From NCBI GenBank assembly GCA_964367905.1, contig CAYIZP010000050.1:1-17284 (forward strand): DNA of 17,284 bases, written 5' to 3'. Under the pieces are notes generated by a model that saw only the letters and a program-made list of their open reading frames with translations, was not told where the DNA came from and did no database searches. Made by a program: the position numbers and the translations under genes. Shown piece by piece: positions 1-6,967 of the stretch (positions are counted from its first letter, which is position 1; each line of letters opens with the position of its first letter). Source of the stretch: CAUPWF01 sp964367905. Its GTDB lineage: Bacteria; Bacillota; Clostridia; Lachnospirales; Lachnospiraceae.

Positions 1-79
1 AAAGAAATTTCAGGGTTCGTTGTCTATTGTTCAATTATCAATGTTCGTTTTGTGCCCCCTCGTCGGTAGCAACTTGACT

Positions 80-108
80 ATATTAACATGTCTGTTTTTC
101 TTTGTCAA
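80..108 (-). promoter_or_regulatory. Promoter P2 of tandem pair, probably for an rRNA operon off the left edge
   Basis: On the minus strand a perfect TTGACA (103-108) is followed after 17 bp by TAATAT (80-85), with a TG one base upstream of the -10. Transcription would run left out of the window. The following 60 or so bases contain motifs such as ACATTGATAATTGAACA and AACCCTGAAA, which resemble the boxA-type leader found before 16S rRNA in clostridia. The promoter is read directly from the sequence. The rRNA target is inferred, because no rRNA gene lies in the window. Confidence 0.7.
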
Positions 109-174
109 GTCTTTTTTTAATTTTTTTCAAAATTTATTTTTGTGTTTTCGCTTGTTCCTTTTGGGAACTTTTAT

Positions 175-203
175 AAGTTATCACATTCTAGAATCTTTGT
201 CAA
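175..203 (-). promoter_or_regulatory. Promoter P1 of tandem pair (upstream)
   Basis: On the minus strand TTGACA (198-203) is followed after 17 bp by TAACTT (175-180), and a TGA overlapping the upstream side gives an extended -10. It lies about 95 bp upstream of P2 in the same direction. A small inverted repeat, GTTCC/GGAAC (154-168), sits between the two. Closely spaced tandem promoters are typical of stable RNA operons, which supports an rRNA operon to the left. Confidence 0.6.
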
Positions 204-575
204 CACTTTTTCTATTTTTTTTACATATCGCATTATTCGCAACTATTCAGCCTCAATGTCACTTGGTTAAACCCCTCTTATATTTTATTTTAGGCATTTT
301 TGTGATTGAAAATGCAATTACATGTAAGCCTATCAGGGATTCAATGATTTATCTGTATTTTATGGTAAAACATCTCACATAATGATTCTAGATACATATA
401 AGAATTTATTTGTTATCACCTCTTATACGTAGCCCCGAGCATGCAATTCGATTTCATGGATAAAATTACAGGTAAGTAGACTATAATTCCAACCATTTAT
501 CTGCAAAGCAAGATCCACTGCTTATGAATAGGTAAATTGATGACGGAGTGACATCTACATGTCGAATTCATGCAC
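204..575. other. Intergenic stretch with no recognisable gene
   Basis: This AT-rich stretch lies between the upstream tandem promoter and the tRNA-Ser terminator. I see no open frame with a ribosome binding site and no RNA gene. The long plus-strand open frame over 20-382 is a by-product of T-rich promoter/leader DNA (runs of Phe and Leu codons) and is not called. Confidence 0.5.
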
Positions 576-605
576 AAAAACGCCATCGAAGACGATGGCG
601 TTTTT
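576..605 (-). terminator. Terminator of tRNA-Ser
   Basis: This is a near-perfect hairpin: AAAAACGCCATCG pairs with CGATGGCGTTTTT around the loop AAGA. It lies a few bases past the 3' end of the minus-strand tRNA. The A/U flanks are symmetrical, so it could stop transcription in both directions, but the only gene reading into it is the tRNA. Confidence 0.85.
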
Positions 606-609
606 GTAA

Positions 610-697
610 CGGAGAAGGAGGGATTTGAACCCTCGCGCCGGTCACCCGACCTATACCCTTAGCAGGGGCACCTCTTCGGCCTCTTGAGTACTTCTCC
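610..697 (-). tRNA. tRNA-Ser (anticodon GCU)
   Basis: The minus-strand sequence folds as a class II tRNA with a long variable arm. The seven-base acceptor stem is GGAGAAG/CTTCTCC, the T arm contains GGTTCAAATCC, and the anticodon loop CTGCTAA gives anticodon GCU, which reads the serine codons AGC and AGU. The long variable arm (about TAGGTCGGGTGACCGGC) fits serine. The discriminator base is G (position 610), as expected for tRNA-Ser. The 3' CCA is not encoded and must be added after transcription. The gene stands alone with its own promoter and terminator. Confidence 0.95.
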
Positions 698-712
698 ACG
701 AATGCAAAGGTA

Positions 713-741
713 ATTTTACTACATTTAAAACCTACTGTCAA
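713..741 (-). promoter_or_regulatory. Promoter of tRNA-Ser
   Basis: On the minus strand TTGACA (736-741) is followed after 17 bp by TAAAAT (713-718), ending 15 bp before the tRNA 5' end. This matches a strong sigma-A-type promoter. Confidence 0.85.
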
Positions 742-750
742 TAGCTTTTT

Positions 751-1130
751 TCAATCCATTCGTTTTTTTGTCACCCCACCCAAGGTGTTAAACCGAATCA
801 TTACGCTTTTCACAATAGCACTCCCTACTATAAACAACACCAAGACTACAGCCGAGATTACAATCCCATTATCCTTTGCCGACTCGCTCTCTTATACTTC
901 TCGAACCATCATTTTTTCATATCTGATAATCCTCCCTAGTCTTAACACTACCATTCGTATCATCAATGTATTAAACTCCATGAGAATGAAAAACTCCATT
1001 GCGGAACCAGCAGCATAAGCGCGAATGCAACCAAATCACGAAATATAGCTTATATCCAGAAAGGATGGTTTGAATCTGACTTATCAGTAGCAAGTGGAGT
1101 ATGAAAGTACGATTCCATATATGAATACAT
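751..1130 (-). pseudogene. Decayed gene for a small membrane protein, family not recognised
   Basis: No intact frame exists here, but protein-like sequence can be followed across two minus-strand frames. One frame starts at ATG 1130 (MYSYMESYFH...), meets a TAA at 1050-1052, and continues into a hydrophobic stretch (FRDLVAFALMLLV). The reading then shifts frame near 1000-1015 into AGSAMEFFILMEFNTLMIRM and an arginine-rich segment. It meets a second TAA at 892-894 and goes on through another hydrophobic helix (VISAVVLVLFIVGSAIV) to a stop at 751-753. Joined, this is about 125 residues with two or three membrane helices. There is no convincing ribosome binding site before the ATG. The two stops and the frameshift are seen directly; that this was once one gene is inferred from the hydrophobic pattern. 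Confidence 0.45.
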
Positions 1131-1169
1131 TATAAAACACAAGCACATGAAGAAATCATCCGTTTAAGC

Positions 1170-1215
1170 ATAAAATGCAGTTACCAACGTTATTTTGTTG
1201 ATATCTGCATTTTAT
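1170..1215 (-). terminator. Hairpin after the dehydrogenase gene, probable terminator
   Basis: ATAAAATGCAG (1170-1180) pairs with CTGCATTTTAT (1205-1215), and an inner CAAC/GTTG helix extends the stem. It begins 7 bp past the stop codon of the minus-strand dehydrogenase gene. The U-rich part is mostly inside the stem, so efficiency is uncertain. Confidence 0.55.
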
Positions 1216-1222
1216 TTTATCC

Positions 1223-2170
1223 CTATAATTTAAACCCTATCTTAAATCCTCTATCTTGAAATGCTTCTTGAAACTCTGTCAAGTCGTAGAATTTAACTTC
1301 TGGTAATTGTATTAATTTCTTATCTAATAACTGTAATGCTGGTGGGAACTGCCCACATCTACTTCCGATTAATGTAATCTCATTCACCACATAGTAACTG
1401 AGGTCTAATGTCACCCGTTCTGCGTAAGTACTCTTGATGATGATTGTTCCCGCCTTTCGCACCAGCTTGGTCGCCAATTCAATTCCAGATGTTGCACCAG
1501 TCACCTCCACCACGACTTCATAACTCATACTTATCTCTTGTGATTCCTCTGTAATATTTACCAACTTCGTCGCCATATGCGCGAATTGACTTAACTTCTC
1601 ATCATGCTTTCCATATATAGTAAGTGCAATCCCTTGCAGATACAACACACTTGCAATCTGATAGGAAAGCCTACCATCTCCCACAATCGCAATCGACTCA
1701 TTAGGCTTGAGATGTACTTGATTCGCAATCTGCACTGCTGCTGCAAGAGGCTCTGCCCACAGTGCTTCTTGGTCACTCAACCCCTCTGGCACCTCGTAGA
1801 CGAGGTGATTCTCCAATGTAATATATTCCGCAAAGCAACCATCCTTCCCGTGAATCCCAAGGACTTTTCTACTCTCGCAATGCTTCTCCCTGCCAGTGGT
1901 ACAGTAGATGCAAGTTCCACATCCCGCATTCAATTCTCCAACCACGAGCTTTCCTATTAAATGCTTCTCCTTCGACTCCACTACTTCGCCCACAAACTCA
2001 TGTCCCATGACTCCATGGAAGTCTGGACGATACCCCCTTAACATTTCTTTATCTGTGTTGCAGATTCCCGCATACTTTACCCTTATTAAACTTTGAGTTT
2101 CGGACGGACTTGGTTTCACCAAATCCGCCCGATAACTTGCCTCACGGCCATTAAAATATATTCCTCGCAT
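1223..2170 (-). CDS. Zinc-dependent alcohol dehydrogenase-like (MDR family) oxidoreductase
   Basis: This is a medium-chain dehydrogenase/reductase of 315 residues, expected to be a cytoplasmic NAD(P)-dependent enzyme; the substrate is unknown. The N-terminal GroES-like half carries the catalytic zinc ligands Cys37 (GICNTD), His57/Glu58 (GHE) and Glu140 (AEPLA). It also has the four structural-zinc cysteines Cys84, Cys87, Cys90 and Cys98. The Rossmann half begins near residue 158 with VGDGRLS, where the third glycine of the usual GxGxxG is Ser169. At 315 residues it is shorter than the usual 340-360. It starts 5 bp after the nucleoside phosphorylase stop, so the two are probably cotranscribed. 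That context does not reveal a substrate; a sugar or polyol dehydrogenase role is only a guess. The GGTAAGGA upstream is a modest ribosome binding site overlapping the previous stop. Confidence 0.85.
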   Translation of the reverse strand: MRGIYFNGREASYRADLVKPSPSETQSLIRVKYAGICNTDKEMLRGYRPDFHGVMGHEFVGEVVESKEKHLIGKLVVGELNAGCGTCIYCTTGREKHCESRKVLGIHGKDGCFAEYITLENHLVYEVPEGLSDQEALWAEPLAAAVQIANQVHLKPNESIAIVGDGRLSYQIASVLYLQGIALTIYGKHDEKLSQFAHMATKLVNITEESQEISMSYEVVVEVTGATSGIELATKLVRKAGTIIIKSTYAERVTLDLSYYVVNEITLIGSRCGQFPPALQLLDKKLIQLPEVKFYDLTEFQEAFQDRGFKIGFKL

Positions 2171-2175
2171 AGTCC

Positions 2176-3006
2176 TTACCTATTTCCAATTCTTGTAATA
2201 CATCCTGTAATCAACTTCTTGAACTGTGGTGCCACACGATCAGCCGTCTCTTGCACTTCTTCATGCGTCAGTGGCTCATCCGTCATTCCACACCCCAAAT
2301 TACTGATACAAGAGATTCCACAGATTTCCATACCCATGTGATTCGCTGCAATCGCCTCACATACAGTACTCATCCCTACCGCATCTGCCCCTAAGATTCT
2401 GCACATCTTCACCTCTTGTGGAGTCTCGAACGCTGGCCCTGTCAATTGGATATATACACCCTCTTGCAATTTAATCTCCAGGTCTTTTGCTGTTGTTCTA
2501 ATGATGTCCCTCAACGGCTTGTCATACACCTCACTCATATCGAAGAACCGAAGTCCAAGCTCATCAATATTTGGTCCGATCATCGGCGATGGAATGAAGG
2601 TACTGATCTGGTCTGTAATCAACATAAAGTCCCCTGCTTCAAACTCATAGTTTACACCTCCCGCCGCATTGGTCAAGAACAGAACCTTCGCGCCCATCAT
2701 CTTCATCAACCTCGTCGGCAATACCACATCTTCCATATCATACCCTTCATAATAATGCACACGTCCTTGCATGATTACCGTAGGCACTCCACCAATCTTC
2801 GCGAACACGAATCTCCCCTTGTGCCCCGCTACTGTAGACACTGGGAACCCCTCAATCTCATGATATTCAATCACGGCCTCAAGCTCCAATTGATCAGCAT
2901 AATCCCCTAGGCCTGAACCTAGCACAAGCGCTACCTCTGGTGTGAATGGTAATTTCCCTTTAATACAATCAAAACTTACTAATAATCTGTCATACGATTT
3001 TGTCAT
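2176..3006 (-). CDS. punA: Purine nucleoside phosphorylase (trimeric, PNP family)
   Basis: This 276-residue enzyme splits purine (deoxy)nucleosides with phosphate into base and (deoxy)ribose-1-phosphate, in purine salvage. Family signatures seen are the phosphate loop GSGLG (about 30-34), AGH with His62, GRVHYYEGY (81-89), TNAAGG (112-117), GPAFETPQE, and VGMSTVCEA leading to SCISN. All fit the trimeric guanosine/inosine-specific class. I chose ATG 3006 because AAGGAGG stands 5 bp before it. An in-frame ATG at 3048 would add 14 residues (MKKTPVPNEV...), but these are encoded by a palindromic repeat and have no ribosome binding site. A strong promoter lies at 3086-3114, and the repeat occupies most of the short mRNA leader. 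The dehydrogenase gene follows in the same unit. Confidence 0.93.
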   Translation of the reverse strand: MTKSYDRLLVSFDCIKGKLPFTPEVALVLGSGLGDYADQLELEAVIEYHEIEGFPVSTVAGHKGRFVFAKIGGVPTVIMQGRVHYYEGYDMEDVVLPTRLMKMMGAKVLFLTNAAGGVNYEFEAGDFMLITDQISTFIPSPMIGPNIDELGLRFFDMSEVYDKPLRDIIRTTAKDLEIKLQEGVYIQLTGPAFETPQEVKMCRILGADAVGMSTVCEAIAANHMGMEICGISCISNLGCGMTDEPLTHEEVQETADRVAPQFKKLITGCITRIGNR

Positions 3007-3023
3007 CTTTTCCTCCTTAACTT

Positions 3024-3084
3024 CGTTGGGGACGGGGGTTTTCTTCAAAAAACCACGTCCCCAACGAGAAAAACCCTGTCCCTA
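3024..3084. repeat. 61-bp palindromic repeat, copy 1
   Basis: The unit begins CGTTGGGGACG (3024-3034), has the matching right arm CGTCCCCAACG (3056-3066), and ends in the tail CCCTGTCCCTA (3074-3084). It matches copy 2 at 56 of 61 positions. The arms form an 11-bp outer stem continued by GG/CC and TTTT/AAAA pairs around a short loop. This copy lies between the promoter and the ribosome binding site of the nucleoside phosphorylase gene, so its hairpin would be in that mRNA's leader. It resembles the REP-like GGGGACGG...CCGTCCCC palindromes common in Clostridia; that comparison is from memory. Confidence 0.8.
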
Positions 3085-3085
3085 A

Positions 3086-3114
3086 ATGATAGCAATTACA
3101 TCCGGTTTTGTCAA
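3086..3114 (-). promoter_or_regulatory. Promoter of the nucleoside phosphorylase unit
   Basis: On the minus strand TTGACA (3109-3114) is followed after exactly 17 bp by TATCAT (3086-3091). The start point would fall about 3079, inside the tail of repeat copy 1. The TGA stop of the upstream membrane-protein gene (3111-3113) lies within the -35 hexamer. Confidence 0.8.
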
Positions 3115-3746
3115 TATCGCCGTTGGGGACGGGGGTTTTCTTCGAAAAACCACGTCCCCAATAAGAACATCCCTGTCCCTATTAAGACTAATTTCCCCAT
3201 CAATCCCTCCCCTGGTTCCGAAATGATCTTCCAATATAAGAACCATTTATCGTCCCCTACAACATTGATTGCAAAATACATAAGCGGTATCATATACCCC
3301 ACTACCAACTGTCCACTAATCGAAACTGTCGCTACACCCAAACTGCCTAAAAAAATCGAATTTGCTATATATCGAATATAAGTATCCACAAAATCAAATT
3401 GATTATGATTCTGTTTCATATAGTATAAGAAGACAAGACCAATAGCCATGAGGAATACGAGCGAATGTACGATTCTCTGTAATTTGATTAACTGTATCGG
3501 TTCTTTTTTTGATTTCACTAGTTGATAGATATCTTTGTTTATGTCTGGCACTAGCATGGGAACTAGTAATACGATTCCCACTAGGCAGATATACTTTTCA
3601 ATCACAGAATTCACCTGCATCTGATTCAAGTTATTTGTACCCATTAAAAGTGGAGTTGCTATGCACAGTGCTAAACTAGCTATGATATAGATAGCCAAAT
3701 TATGCTTGAGGCTCACTTTTGCGATGACTAGTCTTCTTTCCACCAA
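3111..3746 (-). CDS. Small membrane protein of the ABC transporter block (second permease subunit?)
   Basis: This 211-residue hydrophobic protein has about six predicted membrane helices: near residues 17-35, 52-68, 90-110, two within about 127-165, and a last one near 187-202. It has no recognised signature, but its place after an ABC ATPase and an ABC-2-type permease suggests a second membrane subunit. I chose TTG 3746 because AAAGGAGG stands 8 bp before it. The start lies inside the preceding permease gene (47-bp overlap), so translation is probably coupled. Residues from about 189 to 209 (IGTGMFLLG... to ...NPRPQRR) are encoded by repeat copy 2, so the native C-terminus has been replaced or extended by the repeat. 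Expression is expected; function is inferred from context only. Confidence 0.7.
   Translation of the reverse strand: MVERRLVIAKVSLKHNLAIYIIASLALCIATPLLMGTNNLNQMQVNSVIEKYICLVGIVLLVPMLVPDINKDIYQLVKSKKEPIQLIKLQRIVHSLVFLMAIGLVFLYYMKQNHNQFDFVDTYIRYIANSIFLGSLGVATVSISGQLVVGYMIPLMYFAINVVGDDKWFLYWKIISEPGEGLMGKLVLIGTGMFLLGTWFFEENPRPQRRY
3121..3181. repeat. 61-bp palindromic repeat, copy 2
   Basis: Same unit and orientation as copy 1, starting 97 bp away: left arm CGTTGGGGACG at 3121, right arm CGTCCCCAA ending at 3161, and tail CCCTGTCCCTA at 3171-3181. It differs from copy 1 at five positions. The whole copy is read in frame as the last 20 or so codons of the membrane-protein gene. As RNA, the hairpin would lie at the 3' end of the transporter mRNA. 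Confidence 0.8.
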
Positions 3747-4875
3747 ATTTTATTCCTCCTTTCCGTCTTGCTCTGACAACAAATACCGTACCTATTACAA
3801 GAACTATACTCATTAGAAAATATAGAATACGATTCTGAATTAATTGTGATAACATAGCTTGGTAATCTGAATATCCTCCTAACACATTGAATCTTGGCAT
3901 TAGATTCCACCCTGCTCCCCGTAGATGAAATTTCAGGCCTCCTGACAACGACAAAAACCATAGAATGGTACTACAAAGAATTCCTAGTATCCCTTCTTTT
4001 AATGTTGATAAAAAGTATGACAGCGCTGTAACCGTCATAAGGGTTGGCAATAACCAGCCAAAGCAATACTTAGCAAACGCAAAATAGTCTGGATTGGTTC
4101 CCAATACCTCCGCATTATAAACCGCTGTCGCCAATGGAATGCAAGATAATATTACAACTGGTATAAACATCATAATAGTCATGGATAGAAAACGACTTAG
4201 GATTAATGTTTTTGCACTAATCTTCTTACTATAGATTACATCTGATATCTTCGCATGTCGGTCACGTAATACCCTCTCTGCCGCTAGGAATACTGGCAAG
4301 ATGCCCAATACAATTCCGATATAGTCGCAGAACAATCTAGCATATGCGCTAACCACATTATCTTCTGCTAGAAACAACTCGTATTCTTCCACTGCTTCTT
4401 CATAAGTTTGACTCACACGTATAGATGTGTAAGACGCTTGGCTATACTCACTCCCCGCCCCGATAAGTTCTTCTACCAAGAGCATCTGTTTCTGGAATTC
4501 CTCGTAAGTCAATGACGCGCTGATTGTGACCGGCCATTCATTCTCCGTATCGGTAAGCACGGAGAAGATTGCATCCATTTCTTCCATTTGAGATTCTGTA
4601 AGTCGTACTTCCTTATAGAACATAGTCGGATAAGTCACGAAGTATCCTCTCTCATACTCTCTATATAACTGATTGACGGTTTCCGTCATGATTTGCTCTG
4701 TATCTGTCGTTAGAATGGTGCCATAGCCTCCCTCCATGTTCACCTCTGGCGCCACGATTCCCTCCGTACTCCCCATCTGCGTAGCATAGAACAAAAATAG
4801 GATTGCAAGGTATACATAGAAGATGACATTCTTCAGCCACATTTTACATTCCAATTGAATCAAACTAATCAACAT
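3700..4875 (-). CDS. ABC-2-type transporter permease
   Basis: This 391-residue membrane protein has one N-terminal helix (about 12-31) and a large external region of about 150 residues rich in Glu, Thr and Tyr. Five further helices follow at about 185-205, 228-252, 268-290, 294-313 and 346-365, and the tail is basic (RARRKGG...KKTSHRK). This layout is typical of ABC-2-type export permeases. ATG 4875 has AGGCGG 9 bp upstream and is preferred over the in-frame GTG at 4884. It overlaps the ATPase gene by 11 bp and the next membrane-protein gene by 47 bp, so all three are translated as one unit. It is probably the membrane half of an exporter driven by the upstream ATPase; the substrate is unknown. 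Confidence 0.82.
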   Translation of the reverse strand: MLISLIQLECKMWLKNVIFYVYLAILFLFYATQMGSTEGIVAPEVNMEGGYGTILTTDTEQIMTETVNQLYREYERGYFVTYPTMFYKEVRLTESQMEEMDAIFSVLTDTENEWPVTISASLTYEEFQKQMLLVEELIGAGSEYSQASYTSIRVSQTYEEAVEEYELFLAEDNVVSAYARLFCDYIGIVLGILPVFLAAERVLRDRHAKISDVIYSKKISAKTLILSRFLSMTIMMFIPVVILSCIPLATAVYNAEVLGTNPDYFAFAKYCFGWLLPTLMTVTALSYFLSTLKEGILGILCSTILWFLSLSGGLKFHLRGAGWNLMPRFNVLGGYSDYQAMLSQLIQNRILYFLMSIVLVIGTVFVVRARRKGGIKFGGKKTSHRKSEPQA

Positions 4876-5752
4876 GGATCTCACCCGCCTTTCTATTCAT
4901 TAAGAACATATAGGCATCTTCCACATTCGCTTCAATCAGTTCTGCTGCTGGAAATGGTTTCTTTGAGGAAATAAACCTCACATCCGCCTTGCTTCCGCGA
5001 GTAAGTACACCCGTCACCACATATTTTTCCTTCAATTTATCTAGTTCACTCTTAGATACTTGAGCACCATAGATATTCCCCTGTGCCAAATCTAGCAATG
5101 CATCGACTGTGCCATTAAACTTCACACAGCCTTTGTCCAATATCACAATATCCTCACAGGTAGCCTCAATATCCCCCACAATATGCGTCGATAAAATCAC
5201 AATGCGGTTGGAAGCGATTTCGCTCAATATATTACGAAATCGAATCCGCTCTTCTGGATCTAAGCCCGCTGTAGGTTCATCTACAATCAAAACCTGCGGG
5301 TTATTAACAAGCGCCTGTGCAATCCCTAGCCGTCTACGCATTCCACCAGACATAGTTTTTACCTTGGTTCTGTGATTATTCTGCAAATTAACTTTTTCTA
5401 ACAGTTCAACAATTCTGCCACTTCGCTCCTTCTTGGATAGGCCGCTCAATACCGCTAAATACTCCATTGCTTCATACGCTGTCATTCCTCCATACATAGA
5501 AAAATCTTGCGGAAGATACCCAATCATATTTCGAATTGTCTTCCCCTCTCTTATATCTACGCCACATACTGTAATTCTCCCCTCTGTAGGTGGATGTAAC
5601 GTCGCAATCATCTTCATAAGAGTTGTTTTTCCAGCTCCATTCGTTCCAAGAAGGCCAAACATCCCCTGTTGAATCTCCATGTTGACATCTTCCAGTGCTT
5701 TTGTTTTTCCATAGTATTTCGATACCCCTTTGATTATAATTGATCGATTCAT
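4865..5752 (-). CDS. ABC transporter ATP-binding protein
   Basis: This 295-residue ATPase powers the transporter formed with the two following membrane proteins. All core motifs are intact: Walker A GTNGAGKTT (36-44), Q-loop YLPQD (Gln82), signature SGGMRRRLG (from 135), Walker B VLIVDEP (154-160) and H-loop STH (His190). The remaining 70 or so residues form a C-terminal domain of the kind often seen in drug, bacteriocin or Na+ exporters (CcmA/BcrA-like). ATG 5752 is chosen because GGAGGG is 5 bp upstream; an in-frame ATG at 5770 lies before that site. A candidate promoter and an inverted repeat lie just upstream, downstream of the kinase gene, so the transporter genes may be switched on by the neighbouring two-component system. 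Confidence 0.92.
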   Translation of the reverse strand: MNRSIIIKGVSKYYGKTKALEDVNMEIQQGMFGLLGTNGAGKTTLMKMIATLHPPTEGRITVCGVDIREGKTIRNMIGYLPQDFSMYGGMTAYEAMEYLAVLSGLSKKERSGRIVELLEKVNLQNNHRTKVKTMSGGMRRRLGIAQALVNNPQVLIVDEPTAGLDPEERIRFRNILSEIASNRIVILSTHIVGDIEATCEDIVILDKGCVKFNGTVDALLDLAQGNIYGAQVSKSELDKLKEKYVVTGVLTRGSKADVRFISSKKPFPAAELIEANVEDAYMFLMNRKAGEIHVD

Positions 5753-5772
5753 TGTTTCCCTCCATATCATCT

Positions 5773-5827
5773 AGTATAACTTTCCACCTTGCTTACATAT
5801 AGAGTGTAGACTATATTTATCTACACT
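5773..5827 (-). promoter_or_regulatory. Candidate operator and promoter for the ABC genes
   Basis: A perfect inverted repeat, AGTGTAGA (5803-5810) and TCTACACT (5820-5827), has a 9-bp AT-rich centre. On the minus strand, 24 bp further on, is TATACT (5773-5778), a good -10. No good -35 is present 17 bp before it, as expected for an activated promoter. The repeat lies where an OmpR-type regulator could sit. It could instead be an RNA stem-loop after the kinase gene, but no U-run follows it. Confidence 0.4.
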
Positions 5828-5842
5828 TTCTCTATGCACAAC

Positions 5843-6967
5843 TTATTTAATATAGAATGTTGCTGAGACAATAGCCCCCCCATCGATGGCATTAATCAAT
5901 TCAATATATCCCCCATGCTTCTTACTTAACATTTCGCTGATAAATAACCCCATACCAAAATGACTATCATCTGTTGTATAATAAGGTTTTAGTGCCTTTC
6001 GAATCGCCTCTTTAGAAAATCCTTCCCCATCATCTTTCACATAAATTCTTAGGAACGCCTCTTCCTGAATCACCTCAATCCATATAAAATCCTCGGCATG
6101 CCTTAGTGCGTTGTTTAATAAATTCTCTAACACTTGCTGGATGAAATCCAAATCACACCATATCTCTGCATCCCGTTCCAATTTCACTCTTACCCCATGC
6201 CGAATTCCCAATCGAAACGCCAAGACCCCAGCAACCACCTGTTGGATCTGTTCATCCATCTGTACTGCCGACACCTTTTTTCTGTTAATCTCCCACTCCT
6301 CAAAACCATTAATATCTTTCATCGTATCAGCAAACCGCTCCAATCGATCCACCTGTTGGAACAATTGTACATATATATTCTCGACTTTCTCCTTCGATAG
6401 CTCATCTGAGGCTTCAAATCGCATCAACATCTGCAGGTAACCTTTCATTACCGTCAATGGAGTCCGTAAATCATGTGCAAACACTGCATTAATATCCTTC
6501 TGTCTCTCCTTCTCTCCCCAAGCATTTCTATGATTTTCCACCAACTGTAAGCGCATATCATTCAAGCTACTGCAAATCTCTTCCATCTCATCCCCACTCA
6601 AGTAACTACAATCAAAGCTCAAGTCATTTCGTGCGCAATAAGCCATCTCCTCACGTATAATCTGAAATGGCTCATCTAATTTTGCACGATAATATAGATG
6701 ACTAACTATCAAGGACGACACAATACACAAAATCATATAAATTGTAATTTGTGCCACCTGAAATCTAAATGCAATTTCTTCAGCCAACATTGTATCATTA
6801 GCGTTCAGCACCATCTCCTGCCACCCTTCCAACAAGTTCAGTATTCCATACATGCTCATCGACACTCCTAAAAAGGCCATGACAACATAGAATGTCATAG
6901 CCCTTTTCAACCCAGAATAAAACATATATTTCTTTATATTCTTCCATTTTTCGTCTATATATTCCAT
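5843..6967 (-). CDS. Sensor histidine kinase
   Basis: This 374-residue membrane kinase pairs with the response regulator encoded just before it. It has two helices (about 24-46 and 72-93) separated by only about 25 residues outside the membrane. A HAMP-like linker follows, then the phospho-acceptor box FAHDLRTPLT (His165), N-box NLLNNALRHA (about 283-292), G1 DDGEGF (about 312-317) and G2 GMGLFI (338-343). All key catalytic motifs are present. ATG 6967 overlaps the end of the regulator gene and is preceded by GGAG/GTGGGG; an in-frame ATG six codons earlier has no ribosome binding site. A near-absent sensor loop is typical of kinases that sense through the membrane or a partner transporter, which fits the ABC genes next door. 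Confidence 0.9.
   Translation of the reverse strand: MEYIDEKWKNIKKYMFYSGLKRAMTFYVVMAFLGVSMSMYGILNLLEGWQEMVLNANDTMLAEEIAFRFQVAQITIYMILCIVSSLIVSHLYYRAKLDEPFQIIREEMAYCARNDLSFDCSYLSGDEMEEICSSLNDMRLQLVENHRNAWGEKERQKDINAVFAHDLRTPLTVMKGYLQMLMRFEASDELSKEKVENIYVQLFQQVDRLERFADTMKDINGFEEWEINRKKVSAVQMDEQIQQVVAGVLAFRLGIRHGVRVKLERDAEIWCDLDFIQQVLENLLNNALRHAEDFIWIEVIQEEAFLRIYVKDDGEGFSKEAIRKALKPYYTTDDSHFGMGLFISEMLSKKHGGYIELINAIDGGAIVSATFYIK

Noticed and set aside
20..382. 120-codon plus-strand open frame rich in Phe and Leu
   Set aside because: It runs antisense through two strong promoters and T-rich leader DNA, has no ribosome binding site, and its composition is that of translated T-runs.
785..1018. 77-codon plus-strand open frame
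   Set aside because: It starts at GTG without a ribosome binding site and lies opposite the more protein-like minus-strand pseudogene.
3007..3048. 14-residue N-terminal extension of the nucleoside phosphorylase
   Set aside because: It is encoded by the palindromic repeat. The good ribosome binding site serves the internal ATG at 3006.
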